This document shows, piece by piece, positions 18,797 to 30,900 of a stretch of DNA of 64,000 nucleotides. Position 1 is the stretch's first letter; every line of letters starts with the position of its first letter. The notes under the pieces are model-generated. The model searched no databases. It was not told the DNA's origin and saw only the letters and a program-made list of their open reading frames with translations. The position numbers were made by a program, and so were the translations under genes. Origin of the DNA: Asterella californica (Eukaryota; Streptophyta; Marchantiopsida; Marchantiales; Aytoniaceae); assembly GCA_036924285.1 (NCBI GenBank), contig JAYKYS010000004.1:17144001-17208000 (forward strand), read 5' to 3'.

Positions 18797-19690
18797 TCTG
18801 ACCACGTATCCTCAATGTGTTTGTGAGCAGATGAATCTGTTATAAGTCACATTGTACCATCTGTTGAACGATGCTTTTGATGCCAAACCATCAACCCTGC
18901 CAAGCTTTTGCGTGGATACATATGCAAAATATGTGGTATCAGAGGAAACCAACTTAACATCTACAAAGCATCAATTATAAAGTAAAAGCTAAACACGTAA
19001 TACAATTAATGAAGATAAATCTGCATAATAGATATTCAAATATTCAAATATTCAAATATTAAATATTAAATAAAATGAAATAATAATATTTACTTTTCTG
19101 AGGATTTTTTGACCTTGTGTGTCATCTCTATATCTAGACTCCTCACTCTTTGGACATGTTGTCATTTTTGATGATTCATTTTCTTACAAAATACAATCAT
19201 TGGGACATGCATGCAACATATGATACTCCATCCCCATAACTTTTAGAGGCAAATTAGCCTATTGTTTTGAACTTGAGACATTGCTACCTTCGAGTAGAAT
19301 CTTATCTTTTAGCAACTTGAAGAATGCACTAATGAGCTGATTGTTTCCAGGATAACGCGCTTGTAGATTCAAGATCAGTAGAACATATGATAAACAACTA
19401 CACTTAGCTCCTCTGTAGATGAGAGTACGAGCTTCATCTTGAGTTCGAAGTCATGATGCATTTGTTGTGTTGTTTGTATTTTGTGATGTCTCCACAATAA
19501 GAGATTCAGAATAATCAGCAAAGAAGTTTACCATAGCTTTCTCTTCATCTTGCAATATTTCATGTTCTTAATTGCTTGAGTTGTCATCTGTGTCGAGAGT
19601 GGTTGATTGAGACGAAGAAGAACTTGACAATGCTCTTTATTTGCAAAAGCATTTAGTCTCTCCCTCATTCTTCTTGGTATATGTGCAAAT
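18797..19690 (-). pseudogene. CACTA-type (TNP2-like) transposase remnant, left arm
   Basis: This is the mirror copy of the right-arm remnant at 37080-37980 and is read on the minus strand. It has the same pieces: a YPGNNQLV...LLKDKILL segment, then HACPNDC and CPKCEESRY, an intron-like AT-rich gap (about 18960-19090), then WFPLIPHILHMY and a WHQKH motif. These resemble, in order, the N-terminal half of En/Spm-family TNP2 transposases, which cut and paste CACTA elements. Several stops break the frame, no catalytic core can be seen, and no CACTA termini were found nearby. This is a fossil, not a working gene. Confidence 0.65.
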
Positions 19691-20464
19691 TTTTGGAGCA
19701 TTTGACTTCAAAGAACACAAGTAGGAAAAAAAGTAGTTTATGAGTAAACAGAAAAAAATTATGTATCTGAAAAAGTAATAAAGTTCCAACATGAACTAGG
19801 TCCATGTAAGGACATGCAAGAAAAGAATAGACTCTCATGTAGAGTGTATGGAAGAGGAAAGAATACATCAAAGAAATAGCTTTTATGTCAATGAATAATG
19901 AAGCATATCTCATTAATGGTAAGGAACAAAAGAAAATTAATCTCTTTAACGTTCAAAAGTTTTGTTACACTAGGTATACCATGTTAATAATTAGTAATAC
20001 TCACATTCATTGATGGAGAAAATCAGAATTAACCTCTGTGAATTATCTAAAAATGGTGTATTAGACTATGAGTATAGACGACCTAGACGTACCTTTAAAT
20101 TTGAAATGGAGACCACGGCTGATTCACAGTCTTCTGAAACTCTCTTCAGAGTGTAGCTCTTTGTTCTCTGTTCTTAACCAACGAGATAGAATAGTCTCTG
20201 CACGAAGAGAACAGATTCAACACCTTAGCATGGCGATACACGTACAGAGAACAGAGGAGCTCGGAAAAAACAAGGAGAATCATTCTTGTACTCAACACGC
20301 AGCACACTTGCCTCGCCGCCAAGAAGATAATGTTCAAACTGTTCGAGGTGTTGTTTTAGAGTACATACAAAATCACGTCTTGAAACCCTTCTCGATGTTT
20401 TCGCTACTGCCTTTATGTGTGCTCTTGGTTTCTATTGTTGCTCTCAAATTTCTTCTACATTGTA

Positions 20465-20945
20465 GTATGCTCCTGAAGTTCTGCCACAGTTCGCAGGTTC
20501 TTCGCGATGCTCATTTATACTCTCTTTCTAAGACTTGCTTACTTCCATACTTTTTACTTTCTTGAAATAACGAGTTTCGCACAAGTCCGACCAAATCCAA
20601 GCTACTGAAAATGGACGTTTAGTTTATCGTATAGCATTCAAAACGACTCGACTTGAGACACGAGACTGAAGTGACATGCAATCCGGACGTTCTGCTACAG
20701 TTCGCGGGTTCTTTTTTATACTCGTTTCTTCTTTCTTTTTACGAATTGCTTCTCCCATTCTATCTTGATTTTCTTGAAACAGCGAGTTCTGCACAAGTTC
20801 GACCACATCCAAGCTATTATTCCACGCTCAATGCATATGTCATGAAATTTAATGCTTAAGCTTATTGTCGTGCATTCAAAACGACTCGACTTGAACACGG
20901 GGCTGAGGAGACCTGCAATTTGGAAGCCGCTGCTACAGTTTCTTT
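20465..20945. repeat. Degenerate direct repeats near the inner end of the left arm
   Basis: Two or more diverged units of about 210-240 bp share blocks: ACGACTCGACTTGA followed by a CTGAGG-type block and GCTACAGTT (about 20641-20703 and 20878-20940). A second shared block is TTCTTGAAA...CGAGTT..GCACAAG near 20559 and 20771. The right arm has the same set (about 35895-36370). Open frames here (20068-20565, 20653-20859) lie over the repeat and have no recognisable domain; I do not call them genes. Confidence 0.7.
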
Positions 20946-21887
20946 ACAGGTCTGAGGTTTCTTCCTGCGATTTCAGTCTTGATGTAGCATTCTGGTCATT
21001 ATTTCATAGAAACTAGAGGCGTTTCTTTTCTTGCTTGGCACAGTCAATACTTCCGCTTCTCTCCTGGAAAATCAATATTGCATTGGACATAAGAATCTTT
21101 ACAGAATGATCTTTCATAGCATTATCTGATTTTTTGTTGAGAACTAGAAACAAACTTAATCGATGTCAGATCTAGATTACCTCAGTAACTTTTGGACAGT
21201 CGTACAAAAGATTATCGCGGAGTCGCTCGTCTCATTGCGTAATTCGTGGATAGATGTCTGTGTAATGACTGCATGCTAAGATGTGTACAGCAACGAAACT
21301 TAGAAGTGGTTGATTGCTCTCCAACTAGGAGAGACGTGGAGAGAGCAAAAAGCGACGCGGTCAAGGAGAGATGTTATAGATCACGTTATCTTGACTGTTT
21401 GATGTTACAAACAGAATAGACTCGTACTTCACTTGTCTATCCTCGGAACTGGACGAGCTTCTTGAGATAAAGTCACACGGACTACTAAGCGGGACTACCC
21501 ATCTAGGAAATCTAGCAGAAGGGGTAGCGGAATGGACCACAAACAGGGAAGCCTACTTTGTTTTAGTTATATTCCCAATGGCCAAAGCTTTGCTAACTTA
21601 TCAGTTTCTCAAAATTAGCTAATTATGTATACTAGTCACCTACTATCCTTCCTTTGACAGTACTACTGCACGCTTGCGTATACTGTGTATGGGGGAGTCA
21701 TATAAGGCTCTTATCAGACACGCATCGAACGAATGAGCTGATTTTGGTCCAAGCCCCTCGAAAGCGGTGGAATACTTGAGGGGAGAGGAGTCGAGTCTGC
21801 GGCATGGATCATACTCGACGGAAAGTGAAGGCAGCGCACCAGTTCAGCAGACCGGAGAGTGTAGCTTAGGTTGCAATTGGGTCCGAG

Positions 21888-22385
21888 CTCGAGGTTTTGG
21901 TGCGGCCGATCGATTTTTATGCGCACCAGAAGAGGCTCCCAGTAGTGACGATCTGTGGAGACACGGGGAGGCATATAGAGACCGAAGGAAGGAGGCGAAG
22001 TGGAGCACGATCGAACGTCTGACTCGGAGTCCTGAAGTGGATAACTTTAGACGAGAAGCGATCGCGGAGAGACGAGGAGCTGATCCTGGACTAATTTGCG
22101 ACCTGCTCTACTATCTAAGGTGAGTGCAGTACTCAAGGTTTTGGTGCGGTCGATCGATTGACTTTTCTGCGCACCAGATCGAGAAGAGGCTTCCAGAAGT
22201 GACGAACTGCGGAGCTACGAGGAGGGACATAGAGAGCGAAGTTAAGGAAGGAGGCGAAGTGGAGCACTATCGACGTCTGACTCGGAGTCGTGAAGTGGAA
22301 AACTTAGACGAGAAGCGATCGCGGAGAGACAAGGAGCTGATCCTGGACCTGTTCGCGACCTGTTCTACTATCTGAGGTGAGTGCA
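21888..22385. repeat. Two-copy tandem duplication, unit about 250 bp
   Basis: Unit 1 (about 21888-22132) and unit 2 (about 22133-22385) share GAGGTTTTGGTGCGG, GCGCACCAGA, GGAGGCGAAGTGGAGCAC, GTCTGACTCGGAGT and GAGAAGCGATCGCGGAGAGA. Each unit ends in a splice-donor-like AGGTGAGTGCA. Short open frames (21767-22123, 22124-22375) follow the repeat but differ in frame between units, which argues against coding. Confidence 0.85.
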
Positions 22386-22929
22386 AGTGCAAGGAGTGGA
22401 GAGACCTAGCTAGATGAGAGTGAGTCGAAGTATATATAGTACACACTGATGCATATGGACAGAAATATAGTATCAGCATGGAACACTGGTCGCAGTTGCA
22501 TGTCTGTCCGAGAGAAAGACAACCAAGGAGTGCCGGAAGGAACAGTGCGGAGTCATGATCAGAGTTCTGGAAGGTTTTGCTCTATTTGATTGTTGACAAC
22601 TTTCAAGAGTAGCTGCATCACGCGAGTGTATCATGTTTTCCTTGCTTCTGAAATGTGACGTCACCATGTTGTATCTCGTTGTGACTTGGGAGACGTAGTC
22701 CGAGACTCCGAATGAGTTACTGTATTGCTGGTAGTGCACAAACACCTATAAGTATTTGGCCACCAGACTGCCGTCTTTTACTTGAACCCTGAACTTACGT
22801 AATTATAACGCTACCTAGAGCCAGGAAAATGCAAAAGGCAATTAACTAGTCCTCAGTTCAAATTTAGGACAATGCTAAGTGCGCGAGCCGCAGCTAGCGC
22901 TGGGAGCTGCAGAACTGGAGAGTGGGGAG

Positions 22930-23402
22930 CGGGATGTGGGGGGGTGGGGTTTGGATTTATTGATTCTTAGGTAGCCGTCACCTTAAGCAGTCAAGCTGCA
23001 GAAGCTTTTGAGATCCACCTTTCAGTTGGTAAAAGGTTACTAGCAAATCTTCTTCTCCATTGGAACTCTTGATAGCAAATGTTGTTGTGTTAAGAATAGA
23101 TTACTTCGGCCATTTCCAGGCTACGAGTGCTTGAAAATGTATATAGTGGGCTCATGTTTTAGCGCGGGCTGTGGGTGGTAGGGTTGGATTTATTGATTCT
23201 TAGATAGCAGTCACCTTAAGCAGTCAAGCTGCAGCAAGCGTTTGAGATCCGGCTTTCAGTTGGTCAAAGGCTGCTAGCAAATCTTCTTCTCCATTCGAAT
23301 TCTTGATAGAACGTTGCTGTGTTGAGGATAGATTACTTCGGCCATTACCAGGCTAAGAGTACTACTGCTTGACAATGTATATAGTGGCTCATGTTTTAGT
23401 CT
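22930..23402. repeat. Two-copy tandem duplication, unit about 235 bp
   Basis: Unit 1 (about 22930-23165) and unit 2 (about 23166-23402) share TTGGATTTATTGATTCTTAG, CACCTTAAGCAGTCAAGCTG, GCAAATCTTCTTCTCCATT, AGATTACTTCGGCCATT and TGTATATAGTGG, with several small indels. There is no coding potential. It is unrelated in sequence to the duplication 1 kb upstream. Confidence 0.88.
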
Positions 23403-26199
23403 GGGTGCAGTTTCCACACGATGCTGCCACCTATGGGTCTACCCATTAATTATGATCCCGGGTAAAACAAGTTTTAATTTGGCTTGCACATTTACATCTG
23501 CTGCAGTCATGATCGATATCAAGACTTGAAGCACATCAAATGAATATGTGAGTGAGAGTATAGAGTAGGAGATTGATTGTTCTGCCTTCGATTTCTAGAA
23601 AGTGAGACCTGAAGGGATTAGTTAAGCCACTGCAAGATCTAGAGAGAGTAAGACTTTCTCCGTGAGTGGTGCATCGGAGCCGGGAATATCGTGGGTTATT
23701 TACTTCTGATATCCTCGAGCAAATCTCCATATATGGAACGCTATACAACGATGGGCGAAATAGCACTCATACAATGATGGAGTTTATACAATGATCGATG
23801 AAACACGAAGAGAGTAGGGGGAATTATCGCACCATATTGATCATCGGCAAAATTTACCGCGGATGCTCACAGGTACTGATGCTCTCATTTACCTGTGTTA
23901 TTTATCGCGCTTTGCTGGGATACCCACTTTGGAGTAGTTTGACGGGTATCCCGTCAATATTGGCGCGGTCCAATATTCTTCTTACATTCTTCTTATATTC
24001 AACTCAACTCTCGAGCTCTCTGGAACCTTCTTCTGACCTTTCCTTTCTTTTCTACTACTACAGCACATCCAGAAATTACACCGAAATTAGAAAGAACTGT
24101 GAGCTCTTGACTGATCTGAATCTAAGCAAACACCAAATTTCCTGTTCCTGTGAGCTGAGATCGATCATGGCTGATCTGAATCTAAGTTAACACCACAATT
24201 CCGGATCCTCTCGCAATGGGCTTTTTGCTAGTACCTTGGCAGACCTTCTGGTGTTAAGCTTTGGGGATTTCAAAGCTCTTTGGTCTCTTTCGCTTCGTGG
24301 GAGTTCTGATAAGTCCGTCCTCCTATATCACCATTAATTAGATGATCAGCCAAGGTGAACTTGTGCACCAGGGGAGTTCTAACATCCTAGCTTAGGCTAT
24401 AGCTAGTGCTCATCTCAAAGCTAGTATGGTGTTCAACTTTCCAATGACATTTCCGAACATTATGCCTTTACGAAACCTTAGGTCCGGAGGTTTGACTTGG
24501 GAGCAAGTGCATGCTGCAAGATGAATATGTTCTAGACTGAAGCTAGGTACGTATAGTAATCTAGAATAAACAATTAATTTGTTGTAGAATGTATTTTGGT
24601 GTACGGTCTCGGTGGACAGTTAACTAGTATTAGATTTCCCGGCAACGAAAAGACCGCTGAACTGTTAGCCTTCGGTTCTGCTTCTGTGCGTGAAGGTGTT
24701 GGGTGCTCAAGTACCTTGAGCCATCCACTTCGTATATATTAGTTTGGAGGAGAATCCTCTCTGTCCGTTCAAACTTCAACGTCTGCGTTGGTACTCTGCA
24801 ATGTTAGCTATAGGTTCTAGATATCTAGCTTGTTGGAGTGCTGTGCGCATGCTTATACCTGCAGTTGATCTATTGAAAAGGAATGATTGTTGATCTATTG
24901 TTTAGTTTGTCACTCTATACAGTGTTGTCCAACTTATGAAGCATCGTAAGAAAGCCAATTGTTTGGGTTTTAATGTTTGTTTAGAACTGTTAGACAATCC
25001 GATTTAGAAAGGACTAGAGCAAGCTAATCGCTTAACGCTGATCTAAACAGGATAGGTGTCCATGGAGTACTATGCCTAAAGGTCCCTTAGTTATTTTCAT
25101 CTACAGAGTACTATCCAGTCAATGCCGTGTAAGTAGAGACCTTTAGCTCTGAGTCATCGATTTGGTGCCCTTTGCTTCTGTTTGAGAGTTTCTTTCTCTC
25201 AGACAGGTACTAATCCGACTTGGAAGGAACTAAGAGCGAGGTACCGGTTATCGTTGTGTGGTCTAAGGGTAAGTGCTATGAATCGCACGAATGAGTCTTC
25301 AAAACATGATGAAGCTAATTAAGCGATTTGTTGGTGATCATATGCATGAGTTAACCGAAGCCTTTTCCTTTGACGCAATTTCCTATTAATCGACATAGCT
25401 TTAGGAGTCATTTCACGGGTCGATTATATCATAGCAAATATCCCTTGGGTGGTTCCAATGAAGTGAACGTTAACTGAGCGTGGTGTTGCTCAAGCAAACG
25501 CCTCGCTTATACGTTATGTTTTCATCATCATCATGGACGAGCATGTTGAGAGCCTTCTGACGAGACTTTCTGAAAGTAGGTCGGGTTCAAGGAACCTTTT
25601 GAGTGCTTTGTTGAGCTTTTCCTCTCCTCTGACACTTACGCACCATGTAGGTGTTTTCCGTCGACCTTCCTTTAGTTTTTAGTGCCCTCACTTTTGTTTG
25701 GGTATAAGAAAACTTTCGGTCGTCATTACTACTCATCCTTTCCGACAATCCTTTGCAGTTTTTCTACACAGTGAGCGGTGGTCCAGGAGATGATTGGCAA
25801 AATATTTTAGCTAAAAAGGTAACTAGTCAAAATCAGAACACATGCCCTGTTTTTAAGCTTCGGTTCTTTTATACTTTTAGTGGCTTATCACGTCATAACG
25901 AATAACTTCCTGGCGAAATTTTCGTCGAGCAGCGGAATGTCAATAGCAAGTGACGTGAAATCACCCGCACGATAGAAAATTTCACTATGAGCTTTATACA
26001 GGCTAATACACTGCCCGGCATATGCTTATGAGAACGTAAGCCGTCTTCGTGCAGTGAGATCACTATAGTAAACCCAATGCGCGCAGTGCATTATCCTATA
26101 CTGAACTATATATACACGCGTCCGTGATTATAACGGCGCATGTTGCAACTATTTGCGTTCAAGGATATATAGTGACTTATGAATGTATACGTATCATTA

Positions 26200-26497
26200 G
26201 GGGTGTCAAAATCAACTACTCAGTTTCTTCCGCGGCAGATGAAATTTTCAAAGTGATGTACTTTCGGCACAAAATTCGGCGTGTGGAAGGGCATCAAGGT
26301 TTAAACTCTGTTTTATTTATTACGAGCATAAATTATATCACAGAAATACACAGAACATAGTGAGAAACAAAACTTCACTGCGGTAACATTTCTGCCCCGG
26401 GAGTCCGATGGAGGTTTTCTTCAAGAGTCTTCCCGTTGCTGTCCGAACCTAGGCGAAGGAAAAACGTACCAGTCTGCTTAAATTTTGACACTCTCTG
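26200..26497. mobile_element. MITE-like element, loop copy
   Basis: About 298 bp begin with GGGGTGTCAAAAT and end with ATTTTGACACTC, resembling the terminal repeats of the arm copies at 2284 and 40497. The interior is non-coding. A further GGGTGTCAATGTT at about 26550 may be the end of another, truncated copy. Confidence 0.45.
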
Positions 26498-27685
26498 GTA
26501 GCTACGTCTACGGACGACTAAACTGAGTGGCCGGGACAGATATTAATGGGTGTCAATGTTAAGAAGAAATATTTCTAGATGAGTGATGGATAAATGATTA
26601 GAATTTCTCGGACGTGAGCAACTATTACATTTTTGTCTTCGTTAAGAAAAGATTTGTTATGAAAGTATAACGAAATTGGATCCCATTTGGAAAAGATTTT
26701 TATCAGATTGAGAAGTGTTTCTGGAGCAATTCCTTTTCAAATTCAAGACTAATATCTTCTTACTTCGTACATCTTTCTTAATCATTTCGTTGTTTTTTTT
26801 TAATGAACTTGAGACGATTGATCAATCATAAGAAGTAACTGTTTTTTATTTTTTGTTTAACTTTAAGAAATAAATTATTTCGTAATATTAAGACGCATTT
26901 AAGAAACAACACATATCATAAATTTATGAAAGATTTAACTTCTTACATCTACGAAGATCAATGCTTCGTATCTCTCTGAAGAATGTACAAAACATGATGT
27001 TACTTATAGAATTATTTATGAAGGTATGTGTTTCTTATCATTGTGAAAGTAATTGTTTCTTAACTTTTTTCATAAATATATGTATGCGCATTTAAGGACA
27101 ATTATACTTCGTTTGTTTTTCTTAATGGTCGAAAGAAAAACATTTCGTATGGAATGGAATCTGGTTCTTGAATAATTTACATTCAGAAGAGGTCACTTTC
27201 ATGTATAAGAAGCATGTTCCTTCTTATCAATTTTGTGAAATTTAAATGTTAATACAATAAGAAACTAAATGTTTCATAATATTCATAAAAAATAAGAAAT
27301 ATTATAGTCTTAAGTTCAAATGTAATGCATGATCTTCTAAATATTTTAAAAATGTATTTGTTAAATTTTTAATGATTTTTGTACTGAAGTACTGAACTTC
27401 TAATGTGTAACGCAAAAATTACAGCTGTAAAAAGAATTTTGAATGTCAATATAAACAACCACTAGTAACAAATTACTTCTTAATGATAAAGAAGATTTGA
27501 ATTTCTTAAGTTGTTATTCTTCCATTCCCATTCAATGTTTTTTTTAATGCATCGAATGTGAAATAAGAAGTAGATTTATAAAATAGAAATTCCCTACCAT
27601 GCAAGCGGTTTATGACATCATTAGTGGGTTACCAAGCTCATTGTTTCTTAACAAACAAATCACATTCAAGATATCTAGCATTTAC

Positions 27686-27914
27686 TGTAGAAAGATCGAT
27701 ACTTCGAGGACACTCCAAGAAGAGAGAGAGCGAGTAGACAAGGAAGTAAAATAGGAATGAGATGAGAGAGGCTTTGTCTCTCTCTGTATATATAGTGGAG
27801 GTGAGTACAAAGGAAACCTTAATGGTGGGTTAGCCCTCTAACTAACTCTAACAACCCTAACCACTCCGGCTAATGATAACCGTCGATCTACTAGAGCTTG
27901 GGACAATATCAACA
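27686..27914 (-). repeat. 3' LTR of the minus-strand copia element
   Basis: 229 bp, ending in plus-strand coordinates with ATATCAACA. It resembles 32823-33045 but has an extra CT-rich block (GAGAGAGGCTTTGTCTCTCTCT) and several substitutions. Confidence 0.93.
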
Positions 27915-27926
27915 CTCCCCTTCAAG
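27915..27926 (-). other. Polypurine tract of the minus-strand copia element
   Basis: On the minus strand this reads CTTGAAGGGGAG, directly before the 3' LTR. Confidence 0.8.
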
Positions 27927-27940
27927 CTCATCTCTACATC

Positions 27941-30900
27941 TTATACTCCTAGACAATGTCTGAAAGCATCAAACTTATCTCTAGGTAATGCCTTAGTGAA
28001 GATATCGATAACCTGATCTCTTGTGCTCACATAACTGAGCTCAATCTCTCCTGCAAGGACCTTCTCTCTAATAAAGTGATAGTGCACCTCAATGTGCTTC
28101 GTCCTAGCATGAAAAACAGGATTACTAACTACCTTCATGTTGCTAATGTTGTCAAACAGGATTACTAACTACCTTCATGTTGCTAATGTTGTCTGTATAT
28201 ACAACAACATGATCTGTACATTCCACACCAATATCAAATAGCAGGCATCGAAGTCAAATCGATTCGCATGTTGCGTTCGTTGCTCCTCGGTACTCTGCTT
28301 CCGTGGACGACAAAGCAACTGTGGGTTGCTTCTTAGAAGCCCAGCTTATAGCAGCGCTTCCAAGTCCAAAAGCGTAACTTGACGTGGATCTCCTATCAGC
28401 ACTTCCTGCCCAATCAGCATCTGTGTAGCCATGTAACAACAATGGTCCATCGTATCGATAGTGAAGTCCGTACTGCATCGAGAACTTCACGTAGCAGAGG
28501 ATCCGCTTGACAGCCTCAAAATGTGGTCTCCGTGGTGACTGCATGAATTGACTAATCAGACCAGCATAACTCAAGTCTGGTCTGGTGATGGTCAAGTAGA
28601 TAAGATTCCCAATCATTTGTCTGTACATGCGTGGATCATCCAGCAACTCACCATCTTCTGCTCCTAGCTTTACCCCTTGCTCTAATGGTGTAGCAATGGG
28701 TTTGCAATCAAGCATACCAAATCTCTCAAGCATACTGAGAGCATACTGTCGCTGTACAAGCCAAACATCCTTCCCATCTCTAATGAACTCCACAGCAAGG
28801 AAGTACTTGAGTTCTCTTAAGTCCATCATCTCGAACTTGGATTTCAAGTGATCCTTGATCTGAGAAATAAGCTCCTCAAAGTTACCGGTAATGATCAAGT
28901 CATCAACATAGATGGTGACCACAACAATCCGGTCTTGTATTCATAACGAATACAAGGTAGAGTCTGAACTACACAAGTGGAAACCAAAAGACTGCAAGTA
29001 AGAATTGATCTTTGCATACTATGCTCTTGGTGCCTGTTTTAGATCATAGAGAGTCTTCCGTAACTTACATACACGGGAAGGGAACTTAGGATCCTCATAA
29101 CCAGAAAGTTGCTGCATGTAGACCTCCTCCTCAAGATCACCGTTGAGGAGGGCGTTCTTGAAGTCCATCTAGTGCATCTTCCAACTTTTCTGAGTTGCAA
29201 CTGCAACTGCTGTTCGAATAGTCACCATCTTCGCAACAGGAGCAAAGGTCTCCTCAAAATCCACTCCATGTTGCTGTGCGTAGTCCTTAGCTGCCAATCT
29301 GATCTTGTACCGACACACGGTACCATCCGAGTTGCGCTTGACCTTGAAGACCCACCTGCAACCAATCGCTTTTTTACCCTGAGTAAGTCTACCAACTCCC
29401 AAGTCTGTTGGTGATGAAGCGCAACAAGTTCAGCTTCCATAGCACTTACCCATTGGGCCTTGTGCATCGCCTCCTCAAGCGTACTCGGTTCCTGTTCCTG
29501 AAGAACATTGGTCATATATGCATGGTGCGCAGCAAGAACACCTTCATGCATATACCTACTCACTGGATGTTTTGCCCGCTCAGATATGCGAGAGGTAATC
29601 GGTGCACTAGTCACCTCCCTTTGCAACTAATCTGACGTAGACGCCAAGGTCTGAGACAAAGTATCCAGTGGATGTGGAAGATCCACATATCTGGATGAGT
29701 CAAACATACGCTGCAATAGCACGCGCTCATCTTGTGTAGAAACTACACTAGTTCCACTAGGCTGTGTTACGTGGACTCCAACGTTAACAACAGCTCTATG
29801 TGCAACAGATTTTGATCTGGAATCAGTGACTTCTCCAGATCCTCCACTCAACGTACTACTCTGAGGTACTACAGTGGACTGACTCCTTGGTTCTACAGTA
29901 GGTACAGGGATGACTACGACATGTGCAGGTGCAAACCAAGACTGTAGCTCATCAAAAACGACATCTCAACTGATATAGAATTGCTTGGACGAAGGATTGT
30001 AGCACCTATATCCTTTCGTATCAGAAGCATAACCAAGGAAGATACATCTATCTGCTTTCGGATCTAGTTTCTTACGTCTTTCATCAGGTATGTGCACATA
30101 ACAGATACATCTGAAAACTTTAAGGAAAGAGTAATCAGACTTACTGTCTGTGAAGATCTCCATCGGTGTCTTGCTGTGAACCGGACGCTGTAGGCGTCCG
30201 GTTCATCAGATACACCGCACATGAAACAGCTTCTGCCCATAAGGTCTAGGCATGGTCTTCTCATTCAACATCGCACGAGCAGCTTCTGCTATGTGTCGAT
30301 TCTTGCGCTCCGCAACCCCGTTCTGCTGCGGACTCTAACTGTAGGTCTTCTGGAGTCGAATACCATGCTCATGCAGATATGCATCGAACTCTCCAGAAAG
30401 GAACTCGCCTCCTCCATCAGATCTCAAACAGAGGATAGATGCTCCAGACTATTTCTCCATCAACTTGCGGAAAGTCTAGAATGCTGACAGTACTTCGGAA
30501 GAGGACTTGTTTCTCAACAAATAGATCCAAGTATAATGCGAATGATCATCAATGAACGACACGAAGTACTGGAAACCGGTCATACTTGGCTGAGAAGCAG
30601 TCCATACATCAGTGTGAACAAGCTCCAGAAGCTTGTTCCCTCTACTACTTGATCCCTTAAAGGGCTGTCTAGCTTGCTTGCCGAATTGACATGCTGCACA
30701 GACTCCAGTGGGCTCACTGGATTTGAATTTGGGCAGACCTGTAACAAGGTCAGAACTCGGAAGACTTTTCAGCCTCTGAAAGTTCATGTGCCCAATTCGC
30801 TTGTGCCAGATGTCAATGTCGGACACTATTGGACCACTCTGTCCATACATGACAGTCTGTAACTTAGGTGCAGATGCATCTAGTTTAAACAGCCTATCAC

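Larger units (their letters stand above)
18064..21473. repeat. Giant inverted repeat, left arm, segment C (inner end)
   Basis: This is the reverse complement of 35363-38697 with scattered substitutions. Homology stops sharply after GAGATAAAGT (21464-21473 versus 35363-35372 on the other strand), which marks the boundary with the loop. It holds the decayed CACTA-type transposase on the minus strand, degenerate direct repeats (20465-20945) and a left-arm-specific hairpin (18230-18284). Confidence 0.93.

Noticed and set aside
20068..20565. 165-codon open frame with a hydrophobic stretch
   Set aside because: No domain is recognised, it runs into the degenerate direct repeats, and only a shorter part stays open in the right-arm copy.
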